DNA of 64,000 nucleotides from the NCBI GenBank assembly GCA_038025085.1, contig CM076147.1:439001-503000 (forward strand). The letters are read 5' to 3'. Source of the DNA: Tetragonia tetragonoides. Lineage: Eukaryota > Streptophyta > Magnoliopsida > Caryophyllales > Aizoaceae. The notes beneath the pieces were generated by a model, which worked only from the letters and a program-made list of their open reading frames with translations, had not been told where the DNA came from and searched no databases. Every line of letters starts with the position of its first letter. Position 1 is the first letter of the stretch. Positions 26,725-38,502 of this stretch are shown piece after piece. Both the position numbers and the translations under genes were made by a program.

Positions 26725-27272
26725 GTGTCCAAAATAAAAGAAATCGTCGTTAAAGCCCCCTTTTGATTTCTTCTTCTTTTTTTTTTTTTTTTTTTTTACT
26801 AGAGTTCCGTTCTTTTCACCTCGAAAAAACTGAATCTAACTGAATTAAATCAATTTTTTAAGTTGACTTTTAACCATTCAAAATTCGTCCAACTATATTC
26901 AATATTAGACTTATGTGCAATCTTTCTAATGATATAACTATCATGGATTTATGGTAAATATATTTTGGGAAAAAAATTATATTTAAGTAATAAGTTGCAC
27001 AAAAATTAAACTGTACTAAATTAAACTAAACTGAATTGAAATTAAGGACCCGTTAAAGTGGTTGCAAGTTACAAAATTTTTGTTTTCAAATTTTTTCTCT
27101 TTATAGAATTGTTTTTGGTGCTAAAAACAAATTTGCTATATGATTATCTACTTTATTTTCAAAATGGAAAACCAAAAATTGTGATTTCAAAAATTAATTT
27201 TAGTTAAAAAAAAAAACTAAAAACTCAAAACCACAACCGAGTCTGTAACCCAACTTTTCAAATGGTCTCACA

Positions 27273-27751
27273 TAGGGGTGTAACTGAGTCGAGTCGAGTC
27301 GACTCGGTGAGCCCTCGGGCTCGGCTCGAGCTCGAGTCGAGCCCGAGCCGGTTCGAATGCTTTCCGAGCCGAGCCTACTATGACTCAGCTCGGTCGACTC
27401 AGTTGGCTTGATTTAGTTGATTTTCCTCTCTATTCAAATAAAACAATTAAATATATTTAGAGATTTCTTATTTTTTAAGGGGTTTTTTTTCATATGAGAA
27501 CGTGCAAGGGATCACTTATAGTCAAATTCAATTGCAATTAATTTAAATCAATTTGTTCTAACGTTTGTAACGATGAGTTTAAATTTGAGCTGAGCCAAAC
27601 CGAGCCGAGGTGAGCCACGAGCCTAAATCGAGCCGAGCCCGAACCTTGATTATTCCGGCTCGACAAGCTTCGAGCGAGCCGAGTCAAAACAAGCCGAGCC
27701 GAGCCCAAGCCAGGCCTGGCTCGAGCTCGACTCGGCTCGTTTACACTCCTA
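27273..27751. mobile_element. Non-autonomous inverted-repeat element rich in CTCGAG
   Basis: The left end (TAGGGGTGTAACTGAGTC) and the right end (GGCTCGTTTACACTCCTA) are inverted relatives. Both inner flanks are dense in GAGCC/GGCTC and CTCGAG units that are also inverted copies. The 479-bp interior has no coding capacity. This looks like a MITE or other small DNA transposon. An 8-bp target duplication was looked for and not found, so the superfamily is open. Confidence 0.55.
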
Positions 27752-27957
27752 AATTGTCAATGAGACTTGTCAAATAGGAGTTTTTGTGTTGGTCTGTAAG
27801 GCTGTTGCTGCTGCGGGGTTTTTGTGTTGGTCTGTACCCATTGTGAATTGTAAAACACCATGAGCAATTAAGCATCAGTAGCAACTAGCAAGCAATTAGC
27901 GAAGGCATCTCTCTGTTTACGTTCCAAAGGGACCAACTTCTACAGCACCAGCTTCAG

Positions 27958-28375
27958 GTATCTCTCTCTCTTCTCCATCTTGTAATTGTTAATACACCGC
28001 CAGAGATTCAATCTCAAAGCTTTTAAGTGTAGTGTTTTGCAGCACCCATTCTATTTAGGTATCAACTTAAAACCCAAATCAGTTAAACCCATCTTAAATT
28101 TTGGAAGAAATTAGGTCTTTGCTTTTATTGAAAACTGAATGACATTTTGGGCAATCACAATTCACACCCACTGATAGGCTGAAGACCAAATGGGAGATTT
28201 TGGGGACCCCTTTTCCTTTTGCCATTTTGTGGAAAGCATGTTCCTTATATTGGTGTACTGAAATTTTCATCTCTTGTTTCATTAGAGATGAAAATTTTGA
28301 AGGATGCTTGAAATTTGGAGATGACAATCCAAAACAATCCCACAACTTAAACGTAGCTTTAAAATCTTTGTGTAG
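27958..28375 (+). other. Probable 5' UTR intron of the USP39 gene
   Basis: A good donor (TTCAG/GTATCTCTC) at 27957/27958 and an acceptor (TTGTGTAG/GGAGAG) at 28375 lie upstream of the start codon at 28391. The intron would leave a 15-base UTR segment before the ATG. The transcription start was not identified. Confidence 0.5.
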
Positions 28376-28390
28376 GGAGAGAAGTATCAA

Positions 28391-31300
28391 ATGGGGACGG
28401 AAACGGTGAGAAATAAGAGAGAGAAAGAGGAGCAAATAGACAGTCCGGAGATGCGCGATTCCAAGAGGCAAAAGCTTGAAAAAGAAGAGGAAGTGGAAGC
28501 AACTTCACCTAAAACCCATGCCTTCGAAAACCCTCTTCTTCCTCTTGCCTCGTACGACGACGACGATGAGGAAGAGGAGGAGAGAAGGAGGGAGGCAATC
28601 CGCCGACGAGGGGAGGAGGGAAATGCCAGGAGGGTTGAGCTGAACCGCCTTAGAGATGTAGTTAGTGATGATGATGATGAAGATGAGGAGGATGAAGATG
28701 ACAATCAGGAGTTTGGTCAAGGGAGGCGTAATCGGTTACTTGAGGTTCGGAGAGATTGTCCCTATCTTGACACTGTTAATCGCCAGGTACTGGAATTCGT
28801 TCCCTCACCTCTTTCAGATGGCATATTTTTTTCTTTGTAAATGATGGAGTGCTTTGTTGTTTCTTGTTTGATATATAGACGTAGTATGTCTTTTGAGATG
28901 GGTGTTAGAAATTGTGCAGCTTTTAATTTTTTTTTTTTTTCCTTTTCTTGCTCTAAAATGTTTTCTGTTAGAATCCACATAGCAATATGTCAAATACATA
29001 CAGCTTCTCAGATTGTTGGCTGAAATAGTGTTAGTAGAAAGAGCGGCTCCTTAAGTGTGATCATGACAGCCTTGATACTCAGGTGCCCTTGGTAAGGCTA
29101 ATTGTAAACCTGCTTTAGATTTGGGTTATTTTCATCAATAATCCTGAACTGTTTTTTCGAGGTACTTTTTTTCGCAATGTACCAGAGTATATGCTCTTAT
29201 GATTATGAAATTGAATGGGTGGAAGTTCAACTTCAGTGGGTTTCATTACTTTGTACCTTTTTAAAACACAAATTTGGCTTTTGCAAAGGATTTGTTATAA
29301 TTACAAATACAAGGATTTGTTGATGATAGCTATCTGAATTACTTGTTGGTATTTGCTGGTTTGAGCTGTAGTAATGTACCTCTTTACCCTGGTACATTGG
29401 CACTGCCTTTGTATTCATGTATGCATTCGACTGTCAATTAAGATATTTGGGTTGTCGGTTGTGTATAGAAGTGCATGTTGACCATATGCTAAAACATGAT
29501 GCCTTACTGGTAGGTGTGCATCTTTGTCCGTTGACATGGTATCTATGATTGGAGCACAAGATATGATAAACTAGACCTCCAAGCAGGGGCTATGCTTCCA
29601 AGTTCCAAATACGAAAGGAGAAGGATAGTTGGGGAAGACAAGAGGGTAGTCCTTGAACTATGATTTTGGGAATTGTGTTCCCACCCTAGAGGTAAGGAGG
29701 GTCTTAACTTAGCTTACGCAGGGGCTAGACAAGGTTAAGCATAGAGGGAGTTGAAATGGACATTGCCCTCAAACAACCCCTAGAATCACACACACTTCAA
29801 AAGTGAGAATGGATAGAAATCAATCTTTTGAACTTCAAGGTTGGGAGAGGAAGATTATCCATTAGATATCTAGAAGTCTAGAACAACAAAAGACTTGAAT
29901 GGTCCTCGTTACTTCATCTATTGGTACAGCTTTACCTTTTAATCAAGCAAACTAGCTAAAATGATGGTTTGAGAACACGTTTACTCCATAATTGAATAGC
30001 TAAAAAAATGGAAAGTAGTATTGCAAAAATTCTTTGCGAGCCTCCTATTGGGCATTGGGCCAGCAAGCTCGGAGGCTTCAACTTCTTGGTTCTGTTATAT
30101 TCTTTTTCTCAGCTTTCTGGATATCTATAGCTGTTGCCCAAAGAGGTCATATACAGCATTGAAGCACTCTGCAGGAAGTTCCTTTGGGAAAAGGTGGGAC
30201 ATACCCACTACTATGCTCCTGTGGCCTTTAAACCCCTAGCTAAAGGGACTAAGGAAGGCTGTAATTTGAAGATTTTTTATGCTCATTAAAGATTTCCTTT
30301 TTTTTTAGATAACATGGATATCCAAGCGTTGCTTGACTAATCCCATGGGCCCTGAAGTTAACAACCATGAAAACCTCGAGTGGCCCTGAGGGACTCGAAC
30401 TTGGGACCTCTGAATAGATCTCAGGGGTCGTAACTCTTGCCAACTGAGCTACCCCATCAGGGTTGCTCATTAAAGATTTCCTTAGTTGGAATGGATCAGC
30501 TGCTGCAAAATGGCTCTGGCAACAGGCTGGTAACATATAAACCCTGAGGGGTAGCTCAGCTGGTAAGATCTCCGAGAAGTATTCCAGAGGTCCCAGGTTC
30601 GAGTCCCCTCAGGGCCACCGGAGGTTTTCTTGGTTGTTAACTTTAGGGCCCATGGGATTAGTCAAGCAAAGCTTGGACACCCATGTTATCTAAAAAAAAA
30701 ACAGGCTGGTCACATATGGTCAAGCTAGGTGAGCACGTACATCTGCAAAGGGTCCAATGTTTGGGTCGTGAAGAAGAGTCAGAGTTCCTCATGGATTAAG
30801 AAGTCTTGCACTCAGGGACCAAGTTATGGAAAATGCTGGCAGTACTGCCTGTGCTCGACAGCAGCTGAATAATTATGAGAAGGCTGGAAAATTTTGTTTG
30901 GCAAAGGCCTATAATCTGTTTAAAAAAGGTGGGAGCAAGGAAACGATGGTGTAAGATTGTATGGGAGGGAGTGGCCCAGACCAAGAAAAGCTTCTTTGCT
31001 TGGCTGAACATTCTAAACAAGCTGCACGCAAAAGATGCCCTATTTGATCCGGGCCTTAAGGGGTCCTGACTAGCTGACTTGTTGCTTGTGTCACGCTTCC
31101 ATCGAAGAGTGCAGTCATGTATTCTTCGGGTGTCCAATGGCTCAACAAATAGGGGGGAGCAAAGCTCAGATGGGTGGGAATCTATAGAAGACCTTTGTCA
31201 CTTAATGGGAGAGGGATCGATAATAAGCTGAGAAAGGCAGCATTGGTAGCCACAATCTACGAAATATGGAGAGAGAAGTAGTAATTTTTGTATTCTTTCT

Positions 31301-34300
31301 TACCTTAATAAAAAAAAAAAAAACATTCTTATCTATAAAAAAGAAATAGTAATTTTTTTTTTTTCAAAATCTGTCACGTGATGTACAGGGCATAATTAAC
31401 CATATACAATTTACCCTGAATGTGAGGCTTAATGCTTTATAGCTGAGGATGTGTTGAGCAAACTTTAGAGTTGTTTCCTATTAGTGGGTCTGTCTAGGAG
31501 CTTGGTTTAAGGGTGCCTGTGCTGCTGCATACCTATGTGATACTTTTACTCGCTGTATACAGACCAGGGTATGCCCTGGTGTGCTTGTATATACCATTAT
31601 ATTCTTTCCAAAAGGGGAAAAAACTGCGCTTATCTTTTTCAGAGATTATCTATAAGAGAATAGTAAATGTATTCATGACCAATTATTCAGTTATATTATA
31701 TTATCAATGACATAGCAGTTTACGAAAAAATAATTGTATGTGCTTTGCCGCAAAGCTAGTGAGTCTTCTATACATTTGTTCCTGCAATGTGAGTTTTCTT
31801 GGACCTGTTGGCAGCGACTCCTTGGTATGAGGGGGGAGTATGTTGTTTGTCCAGCTACTTTCGTGCGTCACTTGCAGGCACAATATCTTGGGTGGGGAGG
31901 GGCAAGGACACTAGACTTTTATGGCGATGTGCATTTTTCGCTATTAATTGGTGCATGTGGTTGGAGGCTTGGAGCGGAATGCTAGGATCTTTTTGGAGAT
32001 CTCTAGGCTGGTTGATTTAGTTTGGGATAGAGTGGTTTATCTGGCCGCTCTTTGGGCCAAAGCGGTTTGGGCTTTTAGGGTAGTGCCTCTCACTGACATT
32101 CAACGTCTGTGGTGGAATTTGTAATTAGTTTTTTTCTCTTCATGAGGACTTCTTGTCCACTATCTCTGCTTTTTTCTTTGTTTTTTCTTTGAAGAAGTCC
32201 TCTCTGTGGTACTGTACTATTCTTACAGTATTTAAAAAAAAATCTTTTATCTAAAAAAAAAACAATAATAATTAAATAACGGCATAACAACAATGTAATC
32301 ATAAACACCTATAATCACTCCACATTTAGATTTAGGAAAAGAAACCCCAAGATAAAGGTGTAATGCTCGGTGTATTAAAATCAATAAAATAAAAGAAGAA
32401 AACAATGTGGTGAAGGAACAACAACAAAGGAAAAATACAAAAAAGTAGGAGAGAGCAAAGGCAAAATTTACAGAGATATAGAAGTGAGAACAAAAAAATT
32501 TAAACAGGCCTGGTGTATGCATGCTGCTTGCAAGAATCAAACACAACCCTCCACTGTCAGATACTAAGCTTTAGCCGTTGATTCACATTTGTCTTTAAGT
32601 CAACTAGGGTCACCTAGATAAATATAACTATTTTACCAATGAATAACAGACAAATTTTCTAGTATTGTAACAGGACAAGCAGGACTGCAGAACATGTAGC
32701 TCCACTCCTGTAGTGAGATGATTTCTTCTCCTTCCTTTCTTGGATGTTAGGATATTTTATGTAGCTCTTGGCCTAAGGGTAGTACTATCACCTGTATATC
32801 TGTGTCTTTTGATTGTTTCACGATAAATTAAGGGAGTGATGTGGTTGCATTTCTCCGTTGGCAACGACCTACTTAAGTGTTCACAATTTGTGCTTGTATG
32901 CAAATGCAAAATAATCCTTGCTTTTTTATTTGTAGGTTTTGGATTTTGATTTTGAGAAGTTTTGCTCAGTCTCTTTGTCGAACTTGAACGTCTATGCTTG
33001 CCTGGTGTGTGGGAAGTATTTCCAAGGAAGGGGTCCCAAATCGCATGCATATACTCATAGCTTAGAAGCGGGGCACCATGTCTACATCAACCTACGGACA
33101 GAGAAAGTTTATTGCCTTCCTGATGGATATGAGATCAATGATCCATCTTTAGATGACATTCGCCATGTTCTGAACCCCAGGTTTGTTTACGCCTTGCGTT
33201 GTCTGGATAATATGCATATCGCTTTGCTTGTTACATATGTCTTCATATCATATTTATCATGTTCCCTGAACTTTATCCTGATTTCCTGTGCGGTGTTCAG
33301 GCAATCACTCCCGTAGTTATGACTTCCAAGAAGAAGGATGGACAATAGTAAATGCATGTTTGTTGATTTTTCTGATTTGTTTATGCAGGTTTGCCAAGGA
33401 TCAGGTTGGACTGCTAGATAAAAGCAAGTTGTGGTCGAGGGCTCTTGATGGTTCTGATTACCTCCCTGGATTGGTATTGCCTCTATGTTTATTTCATTTA
33501 AATTGTTTTTGTCTAGTTATTCACATGTTCTTCTTCAACTTCTTACATAGTCAACATAGTGTTTTGTGCTGTGTGGTAGCGGAATGGATAGTGATTTTGG
33601 TTTATTCTATTTTCAGGTTGGATTGAATAACATTAAGGAGACTGAGTTTGTGAATGTCACGATTCAATCTCTCATGAGGGTTACTCCCTTGAGGAATTTC
33701 TTTCTGATCCCAGAGAACTACCAACACTGTAAATCACCGCTTGTTCATCGTTTTGGGGAGCTCACCAGGAAAATCTGGCATGCTAGAAATTTCAAGGGGC
33801 AGGTAAGACACATGGATGTTTTGGGGGCTTGTAGTGGTTGGTTGTATTCCATCTTAGTTTTGGCTCTCCAGTGCGAAGCGTATTAAAAACTGTATTTTTG
33901 TCAGTACAGGTGAGCCCCCATGAGTTTTTACAAGCAGTGATGAAAGCCAGTAAAAAACGGTTTCGAATTGGAGCACAGTCTGACCCAGTTGAGTTTGTGT
34001 CTTGGCTTCTTAATACACTTCATGCAGATCTCCGAAGTTCAAAGAAAAATACAAGTATAATCTATCAGTGTTTCCAGGTAAGCTCTCCATCTATTTACAG
34101 TGTTTCATAAGCTATTTCTTGCTATTGTGTTAGCTGTGGTCCTGTCTAACTTGATTTGCCGAACAGGGTGAACTGGAGGTTGTGAAAGAGATTCAGTCTA
34201 AGGGGCTCACTGAGAGAAGAGATTATGGTGATGATCAAAATGGAGATGCGGCTGTAGATGGTAGAGCTGAAAGCCATAATGTTATTAGCGAAACTTCCAG

Positions 34301-37300
34301 AATGCCATTTTTATTGCTTGGTCTTGATTTGCCACCACCTCCACTTTTCAAAGATGTGATGGAGAAAAACATTATCCCACAGGTATTCTTTTATATCTAA
34401 TGCTTGATACCTCACCTTATCTTATCTTAGTATAGTTATGTAGTCTATAAAACCGGGTGAAAAGCATGTGCTTTTGACATGTATGATTGGCATGCAGGAT
34501 GACACCTGAGGGAGATTGACATGTCGGATTGACTTGTAGGTCGGGGCCTGGGTTAGGTTCACAGTAGAGCAATCAATTAATTGTTTGCATTATGCTTATG
34601 TAATAACAATAATAGTCTGCTGACATCTTTATTCTAAGCATGGTTTGGAGCTGCATAGCAAAACTTTTGACAGGACCTGAAATAGTAGGGTGGCAATGAT
34701 GCAATATCTGGTATCCCGAGATTGGGAGATTGCCTGTTGAACATTCAGATCCAGAGAGGCCATTTAATTGATGATGGCAACCTTGACCTCGGATAGGTCT
34801 TTCTGAGCGAAGCACATAACGGAAAACCCTCTATTGCTTTGGATAAATAAGAGAGATTGGATGACTTGCACCTTTGTCAAAAGCTTCCAATGACACTTCC
34901 ATTTTCATTGGCTGATATTGGATCCACAGAATGTGAAGCTCAAGTATCTAGAAAGGACGAATTCTTTCTTTATATATCGTGTTTGATTAGATAGGCACAT
35001 GGACTGGGGTAAAAGAAGTGCCCACACAGAACTTCGTATGAATTAGGACCTCAACTTATTCGGCCTACCTCTCTCTTGTAAAGCCATGTAAGTATTCTTT
35101 TCTAGATGGCAGGTCACAAAGACATTGATAACATGCCAATCTCTTCGAATAGGAAGGGAAACCCCTTAAGGAGATTATATTGTGTTGTGGGCTCGTGGCT
35201 AATATAAATTACGCTATTCTGCCTTTTCCCTGTTTTTATTCTTCTTTCCTTCCTTTTTTTTCTCGGAACTTCAGTTCAGATGTGAGGTATCCCTGGATAA
35301 CTAACATACAACCATTCAGGACTGGTAGGACATCTTCTCAGACCATGTATGCATGTGAGTTATGGTGTTTACACACATTTGATGCTACTTAAAGAAACAT
35401 GTTTAAAATTTATTTTCCTAAATTATAATGAAAAATGTTATAATTTCATATATGTAGCTATCTTATTAAGGGTCACCTCATGAAAAAATGAGATGTTTCA
35501 GTTTTCATAAGGAGTCACTAACTAACTACGAGTTGTGGTCAATTCCTCCATTCAGAAAGAATCCTTAAATGTCTATTTGATTTTTAACTTACATACACTG
35601 AGACAAGTGCACTAGTATTAAATATTAATGCCCAAATATCACCATTCTTCAATTTTCAAATGGTAAAGAAGAAAGTCACAGTTATTAATGCGCCTCTCTA
35701 TGCTTTGATGCTTTCTGGTCACAACCAAATTTTTTACTCTGAAATCTGAAATTTCTTCAAGGTGAATGTTTGCTAATTGCCACAAAACAAAGCTCATAGA
35801 TAATAACATCCAATAATCAAACAACGAAATTCCCGCGATAAATGAATTTAAATTTTTTACAAAAGAATTCTATTTATAATAAAATTAGGGGTATTACATT
35901 ATAGCCCCCTTAAAAGAAGTTTCACCCTTGAAATTTAGAGATCAGTTCTCCCAGCAAACCAGTATATGTGGCTCTTACATCTTGTTAGTTAAAGTGACTG
36001 GGTCTGGGAATGAGTAGGGATTCAGAAGATAATGTGCAATTAATCTCTGCAGTTGGGATACTTCTGCAATAATCACTCTTATGTTTGCCCGCATTTGAAG
36101 GTTAAATGTGCTCAAGTGGAACCAAAATCATCCTTGCTGCCGTCTTTACCTCATGAATTGACTATATGCTCAACAATATTGCCCCTGTACCTCCAATGAG
36201 GCTCCCGCACAGGAAGGATCCCGGGGGGGGCAGGGGGCGGGTATGCAGCCTTACCTCGTGAAAACAAAGAGGCTGTTTCTGTTTGACCAGTGATCCGATG
36301 TAACAAACAGACTGTAGGCAACTTCAGTATAAATAAGAATTGCAGATAGACAGTTTGATGAGCCATTTTGATTATGTCCATCATATTTCAAAGCCATAGA
36401 GTAGTGATTCTTTTTGGCTCCGCTAGATGGTTGTTTGGTGACTATATCTTGATTTCCTGCAATAGTGATACTTGCTAGTATTGGAAGGTCTTAAGTGCTG
36501 GGTTGATAGGAGGAAAATTGGTTGTCTTGCTATTGTACCTACCTTGTTAATTAATAAGATCTTGATCAAATCAAAATTTACAGATGAAATGCAACTGTCT
36601 TTTGACCTTGTGTATCTTAATTCTTCAAAATGTGGACAAATTCATTTTAGGGATGATTCTCATCTCCCCCCCCCCCCCCCCGGCACGCGCGCGCGCAGAA
36701 GTCCTTTTTATGTGTTTCTGTTCCTTCTTTTGGTTGCTATTTCTGATGGGCTCATCAGGTCTACTTTCCACCTTAGGTTCCACTATTTAATATATTGAAG
36801 AAGTTTGATGGGGAAACCATCACAGAAGTTGTGCGCCCTCGGCTAGCAAGGATGAGATATCGGGTAACAAGATTGCCCCCATATCTTATTTTGCACATGC
36901 GCCGATTTACCAAAAACAACTTCTTTGTAGAGAAGAATCCTACTCTGGGTAAGTATTATATTTACAATGTTTTCTTGCTTGATAGGATTCACTGTATTGT
37001 CGTCAAGGTGGTTTAATGGTGTTTCATCAGAAAATGTCTCTTGCAATGTGGTTAAATATAAATACAGATCCATATGAAATCTTTCGTTATCTTTCAAATT
37101 GGTCTAACTGGGGTAGTATATTTCTTCCCTTCTACCTGGAGATGTTTGGTTCATTTGCGAATAGATACACTTTTCTTGGATAAATCTGTCTGGCTAGTTT
37201 CTAGCTCTTGAGTATACCACAGAGGCAAAGACCATCTGTCAGACATTTTTATGGGCTTCATGGGATCAGTATGGACATTTACTGGTGTCATGTAGGTGGA

Positions 37301-37919
37301 CATGTTGTGACCATAGTTCGTAAAATTATAGACATCGATAAATTGTATAATTGTCATTTTATTGGTGGACACATGTTGTGACCATATAGTCCGTTAAATT
37401 ATACACTTCGATACATGTGTACATATGTAACTCATTCCTGTGTCTACCTTGCTGACTGTGTCCAACTAAATGTTTCTTGTCAGTTAATTTTCCTGTGAAG
37501 AACCTTGAGCTGAAAGATTATATTCCTCTTCCTACACCGAGAAATAATGAGAGATTGCGTTCCAAATATGACTTGATTGCAAATATAGTTCATGAAGGCA
37601 AGCCTAATGAAGGGTCATACAGAGCCTTTGTTCAGAGGAAGTCAGAAGAACAATGGTAATTTCTAAACATTATTGAGGCGACTTAAGTTAGTTTACATGC
37701 TTGTTATTAGTTCTTACTATGACTGTTACTATTCCTCTGGTCATCATGCACTATTTTTTCTGTCCACTAATCAGCTGATTATGAGTTATATTTGTGATGT
37801 GTGAATACCGCAGGTATGAGGTGCAGGATTTGCATGTCTCAGAAACTTTGCCCCAAATGGTTGCCCTTTCAGAGGCTTACATGCAAGTATATGAGCAGCA
37901 GCAGCAGCAGCAGCAGTAA
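28391..37919 (+). CDS. USP39: U4/U6.U5 tri-snRNP factor USP39/SAD1 homologue, 9 coding exons
   Basis: Coding exons: 28391-28786, 32936-33180, 33389-33473, 33617-33802, 33910-34077, 34167-34382, 36777-36948, 37484-37655, 37814-37919. All junctions are GT-AG and in phase, giving 581 residues. This is close to human USP39. Residues 1-120 are charged, with Asp/Glu runs. About 123-200 is the UBP-type zinc finger (CLVCGKYFQGRG). The USP-like domain follows, with FTKNNFFVEKNPT and VNFPVKNLELKDY blocks. The Cys-box position holds Glu252 (NNIKETEF) and the His box reads GSY, so it should be catalytically inactive, as known for the family, which acts in tri-snRNP assembly during splicing. The C-terminus ends in seven Gln. 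Introns 1 (4149 bp) and 6 (2394 bp) are long; intron 1 is full of retroelements. Confidence 0.93.
30300..30463 (-). mobile_element. tRNA-derived SINE with perfect 20-bp target duplication
   Basis: On the minus strand it has a tRNA-like head (GGGGTAGCTCAGTTGGCAAG, B box AGTTCGAGTCCC), a body and an A-rich tail. It is flanked by a perfect 20-bp direct repeat (30280-30299 and 30464-30483) starting TGCTCATTAAAG. Removing it restores the surrounding LINE sequence. It is the same family as the next SINE, in inverted orientation. Confidence 0.9.
30539..30700 (+). mobile_element. tRNA-derived SINE, plus strand, same family
   Basis: The head has GGGGTAGCTCAGCTGGTAAG and B box GGTTCGAGTCCC. The body matches the preceding SINE (GGGCCCATGGGATTAGTCAAG) and the element ends in an A run. 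The flanking 17-bp target duplication is at 30522-30538 and 30701-30717 (ACAGGCTGGT…CATAT) with one mismatch. The two SINEs are 75 bp apart in opposite orientation, so the intron transcript could form a hairpin. Confidence 0.9.
31730..32245 (+). pseudogene. LINE 3' end remnant (second family) in USP39 intron 1
   Basis: The plus-strand frames carry VLCRKASESSIHLFLQCEF (zf-RVT) and end SLWAKAVWAFRVVPLTDIQ. That closely resembles the end of the LINE at 47680-49475 (SLWAKAAGAFKGVPITLVQ). It is followed by a stop, a short 3' UTR and an A-rich run near 32232-32265. Only the 3' end is present. Confidence 0.75.
32270..32935 (+). other. End of USP39 intron 1
   Basis: AT-rich intron sequence with no recognisable element, running to the acceptor TTATTTGTAG at 32935. 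Confidence 0.6.
34383..36776 (+). other. USP39 intron 6
   Basis: Long intron without recognised genes. It includes a C homopolymer followed by an alternating GC stretch (about 36665-36695), and a G-rich run near 36222-36240. Both are sequencing-prone. ORFs here are spurious. Confidence 0.7.
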
Positions 37920-38448
37920 AGTGCCGCTGAGATTTTCTTGGGTGAGATTACTAGTGTCTTAATGCTAAAGGTAGCACAGATTAAGTCGTTACGTTTGTTA
38001 TTTTGAGATGGTTGAAGAAGGGTCAGAGCTGGCCTACTTTTTCACCTCGCCCTTATTATAGTGAACCATGTACCCATCAATTTTGTATGCAATTTTTGTT
38101 GTTTTCCTTTCCTAGCTCCTGATTCCATGTTTCTTCGTAAGATTTTTTTTTTTTCTACGTCGTAGTGCCCCATATATTTGATTTCGCATGTATAAACATT
38201 GAGTTTGTTCAGAACTTAGTTGTATGTTTGTGCAATACACGGCATGAATGAATATATATTTGGTCTAACTAAAGGTCAAGATAAAATTGAATATGGAAAC
38301 ATCAAAAAACTGATTAGCCCAATGATGCAATTGTTTCTGAAATTTCTCAATTAAAGGTCTATTTTTTTCAATAGAAGATCCTCTGCAGTACGCTAGTACC
38401 TTGGAGGGTTGTTCCTCAAATTTGGATAACCTGATTTAGGGGGTTATT

Positions 38449-38502
<54 letters not shown>

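Larger units (their letters stand above)
30000..31325 (+). pseudogene. LINE (L1-type) remnant in USP39 intron 1
   Basis: Frames on the plus strand match L1-type reverse transcriptase: IGHWASKLGGF and EALCRKFLWEK (30045-30200), WNGSAAAKWLWQQAG after an inserted SINE, then a zf-RVT-like part (FFAWLNILNKLHAKDAL, then CHASIEECSHVFFGC). It ends with an A run at about 31310-31325. Two SINEs (30300-30463 and 30539-30700) are nested in it. Frames are broken and the 5' part is missing. It lies in the same orientation as the host gene. Confidence 0.75.

Noticed and set aside
28387..28720. Minus-strand Ser-rich ORFs opposite USP39 exon 1
   Set aside because: Antisense shadow of the Asp/Glu-coding exon.
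30541..30618. tRNA-like gene with A and B boxes
   Set aside because: It is the head of a SINE: it is followed by a SINE body and A tail and flanked by a target duplication. The same applies to 511-581, 4876-4945, 17488-17557 and 30380-30463.
28391..37919. USP39 homologue as an active ubiquitin protease
   Set aside because: The catalytic Cys and His positions hold Glu and Ser, as expected for the inactive splicing-factor branch.
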